Assembly (NCBI GenBank): GCA_963669155.1
Contig: OZ022583.1
Span: forward strand, 6,964,866-7,028,865
Direction of reading: 5' to 3'
DNA length: 64,000 bases
Source of the DNA: Arbacia lixula
Taxonomy: Eukaryota > Echinodermata > Echinoidea > Arbacioida > Arbaciidae
Every line of letters starts with the position of its first letter. The first letter of the stretch is position 1. Position numbers and translations under genes: made by a program. This document shows, in pieces, positions 52,601 to 61,600 of this stretch. Under the pieces are notes generated by a model, which worked only from the letters and a program-made list of their open reading frames with translations, did no database searches and had not been told where the DNA came from.

Positions 52601-55600
52601 AAGTTCTCCGTTTATTAATGAACTAAACATCAGTTCATAAACAAGTAAATTATCGTTTTTAAAGAACATCAAGAACTTGGATCGCCTTTTATTATTCATG
52701 GGCCTGGATAAGAGAATCGAGAACTTGGGCCTAGTATCCAGTGGCCTGCCCATCACACTCGATGACCTTCGGGATGGCCTTTGCGAGAATCCCGATGTAC
52801 TTGTTGCACTTCGCCTGCGTCATCTTCGTGCCCCAGAAGAGTTGAATCGACTCGATCAGCTGGGCCTTAGTCCGGGGCTTGCATTCCTGAAAAAAAAAAG
52901 AAACAAAATGCAGAAAGAAAAACATAGCGTCAATTCGTCCTTATTTCAACTGATTCAACTATGAACAAGGTATATCTTTGAAAAAATTTTTTTATGAAGA
53001 ACCATAAGTTTTTTATCAAGAAAATATTACAAGTATTTTTACCCAAATATGTTTTGGAAATTGCAAGAGGCCAATTGGAATATTACCATGTTACATGCAA
53101 TTGCATGGAATTATGCATAATAATGAACTCACCTTTCTAAGAAAATGCTTCATCTCGTGCCACACGAGCTCGATAGGGTTCAGGTCGGGGGACTCTGGAG
53201 GAGTAGGCCACCAATTGATTCCGTGCTGAACCATGAACTCTTTCGTCCGTCGGCTTGTATGCTGCAATGGGAAGGAAATATAAAAAAAAACATTCGTAAT
53301 TGCATGGCACTAGGTAATTTTGAGCAACATTATTTACACTGACATTTTAATACTGTTTCGTGAATATTGTATATCAAGTAGGAGTCATGAATATGAACAT
53401 GCATTTACCTTTGGATCGTTATCCTGCATGAAGCGATGTCCCTCTGGATACTTGGCCGCGATGAAGGGGATCAGCGCCTCCTGCAGGATGGTCTGGTAGA
53501 AGTCCTGGTCCATGATGCCGTCGAAGATCTTGATCTCCGTGGCGCCCCGCTTGGAGATACCAGCCCAGACATGAACCTTGGTGGGGTGCTTTGGGCGGGG
53601 CTTTAGAGTCCTTGCTCGGGCCTGTCCTGTGACGGGGTCGACGTGGCGGAAGCAGAGCTTAGAATGTTGTTCTAGCTGTATGCTTGACTCGTCAGTGAAG
53701 ATGACGTCGTCGAACTGCTCCCACGTCGTTAGACAGGCCATGGCATACTCTAGCCGTTTCCTCCGGTTCACGTGTCGGATGAGTTGACAATACTGAACGC
53801 CGGTCGCTATCCATCCAAGCTTCCTCTTCGCCCTCCGAAGCGTAGATAGCGAAAACGTCCGGCCGCTGCTTGCTTCAAACATCTTCTTTAGGTCTTGAGC
53901 TGTAGTCTCGTCGTTGGCGAGCATCTGCCCGTGGATGAATTGCAGATCTTCATCCGTCAGCAACGATGGCTTGTGACGAGGGGCGTCGGAGAGGGATTCT
54001 GTCCGGAGAAAACGTTGAATAACGCCCTTGATCCCGTTGATGGAGTGGACGTTGCCCCGCTCCGACAGTGCTGCCTGTATCTGCTTAGCTGAGTACCCGT
54101 CTTTGTGCAGCTGCACAATACGAGGACGCACGTGGTCTAGAATTCGTGGCATGGTAGAAAGTGTGGTTCGCTGTCGTCAGATGATAGTACATGTACTACC
54201 TACACTACGAATACGGTCCGTTTTTATACAAATATCCTGGTTATTCCTCATAACCGTCAGAACACGCTAGAGGTAATTAGTAACAAACAGCGGGGCGCGA
54301 TTGGTCAGCACCTCGGACAATAGAACTCGAGTCCACAAAAGCGGGGCTTATGATTCGTCAGCATCAAGTGTACAGTCGGACAAAGAAACTTTTTCATACA
54401 AATAGTGTGACCTGTGATTGGTCAGCGGCATACTTTTTTGGTCAGTCTGCCAATAAGACTTTCGGTCAACTCTAACTTGCGGGTTTTATAGAATAAGGGG
54501 GGAGCCTCTTGATGAGGTGGCGAATCGCGAGTTTAATGATCGACATAAAAACGTAAAAATGACGTTACAATACTGTTAGGTAATACACCGTTTTAATGGC
54601 ACAGATCTGATTATTAGAGGCGTTTGGATTTTCATGTTGACGAAATTAAAAGACGTGACATATATATCCTACATATTTTGATTCCACCCATATTACCTTC
54701 TATTGATTTTGTGCATAACGTATTTACCCTTATTAATAATGTCCTGCTTTTCCGCTGCCTCATACACTAAAAGACCCGTGCTCGTAGTAGCACTACTTCT
54801 CTCTGCTTTGGGCGTAAGTCTTATGGCATTGTGGACTGGAAATCCCATGCATTGCAATATAATTGGTGCAGGGTGCATATAAACCCGACTAAAGTTATGA
54901 AATCAATATCAAACAAGTATTCTAAGAAACGTCATAAACATGGCGCATTCACAAAGTTTCCAACATTATCTATGAAAGAGAAGGATGCATTGGATCTGAA
55001 GGAGTGTGCTGCACACGTGTCTCGTCATTTCAGACGAATGTGACATTTTATCGTCATTTTCATTATTATCATAAATTCGCGCTGAAAGCAACATCTACAA
55101 ACCGCTCATTACTGCGGTTCTGTCCTTATCATTTTGGTCATTTTAATAACACGTGGAAATATTATGTGGCAAGGTACAGTGTATGTATGCTGAGTTTCCA
55201 AAAAGAATGGTGATTTGGGTCTTATAACTGGTGCTTGAAAACAATATCCGGCTCATGATAATCGCGCTTCGGCAGCTTGGCGGCGTGGTTGCAAGCCATT
55301 GTTTAGACAGTTAGAACAATCAAAAACTTTGCTCCCAGCTAAGGGGGGAAGGGGGTGGGGGGCGTGATTGATAGACAGCATTGCTGCAATGTCGGACAAT
55401 TGTCTTCGGTCAACAATATTTGGCTCGTATTCCAATTACTGATACGATAGCCTGCATGTCGTGATTCGAATCATTGACAGGTATACTGGGTAACAAAGCT
55501 ATAATTCAATAAAGCACATTAATGTGGGAAATGTCCTTATCTCGAAGCACGAAGAAATTTCCATTAACGAAATCACAGTACATTTTGACAATGCTATGGA

Positions 55601-58600
55601 TATAAACACATTTCATTCTCGTGACAAATTCTTTAAGAGTACAAAATGTCTTCCTGATGTGACCCGTTTTGACGACGATGTGCACAGTTTGGTATCACGC
55701 AAAACTGGCCCAACTTTATACATGAAATCTATATCATCTGTCGAAATGACACCCTCACATTGCACATTACACTGGCATTAAAGTGTTACAAAGTACATGT
55801 CAATTAATGCGGATACCCCTTTGCTTGATCTCGTTTCCCCTCAACGCGGCACTACTTCTCTCTGCTTTGGGTGTAAGTCTTATGGCATTGTGGACTGGAA
55901 ATCCCATGCATTGCAATATAATTGGTGCAGGGTGCATATAAACCCGACTAAAGTTATGAAATCAATATCAAACAAGTATTCTAAGAAACGTCATAAACAT
56001 GGCGCATTCACAAAGTTTCCAACATTATCTATGAAAGAGAAGGATGCATTGGATCTGAAGGAGTGTGCTGCACACGTGTCTCGTCATTTCAGACGAATGT
56101 GACATTTTATCGTCATTTTCATTATTATCATAAATTCGCGCTGAAAGCAACATCTACAAACCGCTCATTACTGCGGTTCTGTCCTTATCATTTTGGTCAT
56201 TTTAATAACACGTGGAAATATTATGTGGCAAGGTACAGTGTATGTATGCTGAGTTTCCAAAAAGAATGGTGATTTGGGTCTTATAACTGGTGCTTGAAAA
56301 CAATATCCGGCTCATGATAATCGCGCTTCGGCAGCTTGGCGGCGTGGTTGCAAGCCATTGTTTAGACAGTTAGCGCGATTAAAGTTACAATAAATTCTCA
56401 ATACAAAAGGGCGTGGCCAGCCATTGGTCAGCGGCATGTCTAAAAGTAAAACAATCAAAAACTTTGCTCCCAGCTAAGGGGGGAAGGGGGGGGGGGGCGT
56501 GATTGATAGACAGCATTGCTGCAATGTCGGACAATTGTCTTCGGTCAACAATATTTGGCTCGTATTCCAATTACTGATACGATAGCCTGCACTAATCAAC
56601 AAAAGACAATACATTCGGACTTTATAAACCTGACAGAAAGAGAAAGGAAGGAGGTACCTGCCAGAAAAAGCTTTGCAGAGAGGGGAGTGTGATTGAAAGA
56701 GAAGATTATGGGAAAACAGTGAAAGTCTTATACTCTCAAGAGTGTAAGGATTTTTTTAAAAAAAATAGGGACTAAAATGTAGAAAAAAGATGAAAGGAGC
56801 GAAGATGTGAAAGGGGGAAGATATTAAAGTGATAGGGAGGGTGAGAAAAAAAATAAAGGGAGACACTGGGATGAGAAAAGGGGCCGAGAGAGAGAGAGAG
56901 AGGATTAATTGGGAAGGGAGAGAGAGGAATTAAGATATACATGTAGTGAGACTGGAATGGAGCAGTCAGGAAGTCCATTGCAGTCTCAGCGTACACGTAG
57001 CATAGCGGACGAAAGCATCGCATCATGTTTTCCGAGAAACCGCCGGGGAAGCGTCTTAGCAGAACTGCGCACCTCGCTCAAAATAACAGAATGTAATTTA
57101 TAATTACATTTTGGGGAGTTTCATGTCAGAAAACATTATGAAATTAAGGATGAACCATTGTGGTATTGTGTCCCCCGTCCCCCCCCCCCCCCCCCCCCGG
57201 GATTTCCGCCCATGCCGGATAGCGTGTTGTTAACGAGACAGATCGGCTTTTCTTAACCATTACGGCGACTTGAAAAGAACCAAAGACCTTTTAACGCATT
57301 AACTATATATATTCTGTCTCATGTATACTATACTTTGTGCATGTAAGTGTGTGTGAAGATACCATACCGAAAGATTGATGTAGTATGCGTTTTTCAATCC
57401 AGCCATAAATTCGGCATTCAACCGCAGAAATCGCGCTTGAAGTGAAATGCATAACAATTGGGGGAAAATATAATTAGCTCTTATTCTACTCAGATATGTC
57501 TTCTACATAATGGCAAATTTTTGTTAAGAAATATTTGGTAGGATTATGAACATTTTATGACAGTTTTGAAGCATGTTTTCGTTAATACAGCCCCGCCTCT
57601 TACTGGCCCCCTTTGTGCTAAGCTACTAATCTCCCCAAGTGGTGTTCCCCCACCGAGATTTATTAATCCTTTCATAATAGCGCCGCTGCCAGGGTGGCGA
57701 TTAGTGACTCTGATGGCCTCCTTTTTTAATCTCTTTGATCAAATGCGCAGCCTGGCACTTGCCTTGATGAGGGGAAACAGGACAGGATTTCAGTTGATAT
57801 CAGCAAAATAAATTCTATGCTCGATCAGGCTATCACCTTTAAACTGTACATTACCTTACTGTAAAGACGATTATCTACTTGTCGCTATTTCGTCTGATCG
57901 GGCTAATGAAGACACTCCTCTTACTCATTATGACGTGAGAGGAGCACGTACATGTATACATACAACTCATACTGTACATGTATAAGGTAACAGTGCATGT
58001 TAATATATTATGTTGTCTCCATTCAAGACGTCGCAATGCTCTATACATAAAGACCGTACTTCGGTATGAAACGAAAGTAATCGTACCCGGCATGTACGGT
58101 GTAATGATTCGTGTATTTATCTCTGTTTTAAAATGCAAATGAGCAGTTTTCATTCTTTTAAAGACAATACCATGTACGTACCTGAAATGAATCAGTGCAG
58201 TCGTTGTTTGGCTTGTTTGGTACTCTGGACATAATTGGGTCCCACGCTGTTCTCGATGATTACGTTGAGTGGCTTACCTTGCACAAAAGCTCCTTTGTGT
58301 GACTTTACAAATGTGCCAACATTGAAAAAACATTCATGCCTGTTATATTCATGCATGGGTTGATAAATATATGAGCAGAAAAAGAAAAGTAAAAAATAAA
58401 TCCCTTATTTTGACGCATGCATGTCCAGCTATGTTATTCGAAGCTTAATTGTGATGAAGTGCAAATAAAAGATTGCTGTTGAACCTTTATTTCAACAATC
58501 GACAAAATCAGATTTCAGTTTTTTTGAGGAAGGGAAATGGGACTTGAGATGGAAGGATAGAGATAGAGAGGGGATGTCGGAAATGGAAGCGCAATACAAT

Positions 58601-61600
58601 TGTGAATTCAACTAAAGGAGTAGGCTGCTGCACACATTGTACCAAGCTGCCGCGATGAATCATGTTCATATGGAAGGAATTGAAATTAAGTAAACTGTTT
58701 TTATGAGACCAGAGCAGGGATCGGGAAAGGGGATGGAAGAGACAAGTTTGCTACATGTAATATGGCAATGTCCATAAATAATGACCAAACATAGCAGTAT
58801 CAGACACATTCCATTCATTCAGTTTTCAAGTCGGCACAGCAGAATATTTAATTCAGAGATTGTGAGCATGCTGTAAGCGTGTTATTGTATATATTTCGTT
58901 GTGTTACGTGTTATATATCATCAAACAATGAAGTGCAATATGATACTGATGTATGAGTCATGCAAGCATGCACGCGGAAGTACAACTTGTCGAGAGCTAG
59001 GCGGCGACATCGATATACATGTAAGGATGCCTGGCGCATTGGCCCGATCTAGCCACTGCGGTCCATCCAAGGCAGAGGGCCGCCAAGATCTGCCCTGAAC
59101 TGCTGTACATGTACCTTTAGACATGTACCTTAACCTTTCTGCAGAGAAAAAAAAAACGAGAAAAGTGTTAGGTTCGGAAAGAAACAAGATTATACATGTA
59201 CCATGAATACAATTGCCCCCAAAAAGGCGAAATAGCGAGCTATTCCGTGATCGAGGCCTTGTTCCATATACATGTACATGTAGGTTTCCAATAATTTTGA
59301 ACATCGATGCTAACTACAGCTGCAAACATGATGGCTCATTAGCTGTTGTAATGGTATACCACTGATGGTAAGTTACAATATTGAAAAAAGTTAAGTTTGA
59401 TTTAAAAAAAAAAACCGAAGCACGGCCCTAACAATCAACAGGAGAACATTAGTTGGTTAATGCGACAGAAAGGGGTCTAGACAATCAAATGTGAAAATGA
59501 CTTTGTTAAAGGAAAAAAACATGGTTTATATAACGAGATATCAACGAGATAGCATAAAGGTGTTCAACCGAAAGCCTTGTGATTTATTATTTTATTTAAA
59601 TAGGAGTTTAACGCATGTTTGTTAAAACCAAGGAACGGCGTCTATAGTCGTGTTAAAGGAAAATAGCGGGGTTAATATTATCAACGATAGAACATAAGTT
59701 TGCTCAACAGAAAGAGCGGGGTTTATTTTATCAAATAGGAGAACACATGTTGGTTAATGCCAAAGAACGGCGTCTAGACAATCGAATGGGGGAAAATGAC
59801 TTTGTTAACGGAAATAAGCGGGCTCTATATAGTCAACGATATCAAAAAAGTTTTTTCAACCGAAATAGCGGGGTTTATTTTATCAAATGGGAGAACATAC
59901 ATATATATTGGTTAGAACCAAAGAACGGCGTTTAGACAATCTAATGGGGCTAAATAACTTTGTATTATAAATACCTAAATAACTAAGTAACTTTATATTA
60001 CAAGAAACAAATCTACGTAGACTTCAACTTCCTTCTCATTTTCTTTTCTTCCTCTTTCTCTCTCCCTCCTTCTAATAGCCTTACCTTTTTCTTCCACTTT
60101 TCCTTCAACCTCATTATATTCCCTTCAAAACTATTCAAATTAAATTATCAAATCATGATAAATTAAATACTTGCCACAATTTTAAAGACAGGATGTCTAA
60201 ATCCTGGAATGAACAATTTGTATCAATATTTTAAATAGTGATAATCATGGTAGTGTCAATGAAAACGGAAAAAATACGAAAAAGAAAGTAGGGGCTACAC
60301 GCATTGCACGAGTTGTGTTCAATATTGTTAGTACCGGTGAGCGGCTAATTAGCGACTATCAGAATCGATTAAATCGTCGACATCGTTCTCTGCCATTTCA
60401 ATGCACGACAGTATTTATGAATGAGTATAGAAGCTACACTATAGTGATAGTATTTTAGTATTTTTACTACACATGTAATGTAGTACGTGTATGTTCACGA
60501 CCGACGTACTTCTCATTAAAACTCCGATTTCACATTTTCTTCCCTTTTGGGCTTTCTAATTCCATGAAAACTCTCTGATATGGTTCAATTTAGCATCTTC
60601 AACAGCTGCACAGACAAACGGCGAAGCGAACGGTAAGTGTGCATTACTACATGAAGTCAGCTGTGCTTTGAATGAAAACGATAGTGCAATTTCGATCAGC
60701 GCATTTTCTTGCCCATGGTGGCAGCCGGGGCCAATGCGAACGGAACATACAAGTACATGGACCGTATTTGCATTACGAACTTGTCCTGAACAAGTTGGTG
60801 TGGTACTCGGCACAGCGTGGAGCGAGCGTGTTTTACGGTGAACCGTTCACTTCGTGTTCCATGATATACGCGGTGCACACAGTCGTGCATGCTGCTGCAT
60901 GCTGCATGACAAATGTGTGCGTTGTGTGTGTTGACGGCACTTGCACGGAAGTCGTGACAATCACGGCCCCAACCAAGCAAGGGAGGTGGGCATGGGGGAA
61001 CTATGTGCGCGTGCACGCTGCATGCGTGAGTGCTCCCGTCGCTCGCGCGCGCACAGACATTGGCATACTGTCCATTTACACGTTTACACGTTTCAATACT
61101 TCGGAGACTTCGATTGTTTCCGAAGAGTGGCATCTCCGATTTACACGTTTCATTGGGTCATGGCCGGGTAACCGCGCTTGCGTGTAGATTCTATTCTACA
61201 CGTTTCAGAAGCCGGATATGCGTGAATACAACCCAAACAGGTAAACGTGTAAACACTCGGGGCTGAGCGGTACTGTAAGTAAATTACACAGCCATCAGGG
61301 GCCATATTCATGAAAGCTTACTAGCCTAGTGGGTTAGTAACTAATTAGGCTTAGTAAGGTTTCATGAATATGGCTCCTGATTCCTAATGATTTTTGGCAT
61401 GTTACATCACCCTCTCCAATAATTGTCACCTTGGTACATTAAACCTGATTGCCTCTTTTGCCACATAAAGAGGGGAAAACAACCAGTGAACTTGAGTGAT
61501 ATTTGCATTGGAATTATAACCAAAATAATCCCGAGGATGGCTTTTAGGAGGGTATTCAAGAACATTTGCAGTCCCATGATCCTTTGCATTGGCTCTGTGC

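Larger units (their letters stand above)
51922..53070. repeat. Tandem triplication around the transposase terminal exon
   Basis: Three direct units each contain AAGTTCTCCGTTTATTAATG, AGAACATCAAGAACTTGG and TTTTATCAAGAAAATATTAC. The outer two (starting about 51922 and 52596) include a full copy of exon 3. The middle one (about 52402-52590) has lost the exon and most of the intron by internal deletion. Confidence 0.88.
45728..61275. mobile_element. Candidate giant TA-flanked inverted-repeat (foldback) element, 15.5 kb
   Basis: The left terminus reads TA|CAGTACCGCTCGGCCC and the right terminus, inverted, TA|CAGTACCGCTCAGCCC. Identity continues through GAGTGTTTACACGTTTACC, giving about 41 bp with two mismatches. 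TA at 45726-45727 and 61276-61277 fits a Tc1/mariner target duplication. Inside, 49746-51454 is collinear and inverted with 57603-59385. Tandem 151-152 bp repeats occupy the left arm (48.4-49.2 kb) and appear inverted at 59.4-59.95 kb. The core (51455-57602) holds a spliced Tc1-family transposase gene on the minus strand. Whether the core gene belongs to the outer termini or was nested later cannot be decided from one copy. Confidence 0.65.

Noticed and set aside
60672-61187. 171-codon plus-strand frame and 145-codon minus-strand frame
   Set aside because: Overlapping frames in a CpG-rich arm of the giant element with no recognisable motif and no equivalent in the other arm.
45728-61275. Considered as a Maverick/Polinton (15-20 kb, inverted ends)
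   Set aside because: No integrase, DNA polymerase B, ATPase or capsid genes are visible, and the flanks are TA rather than a 6-bp duplication.
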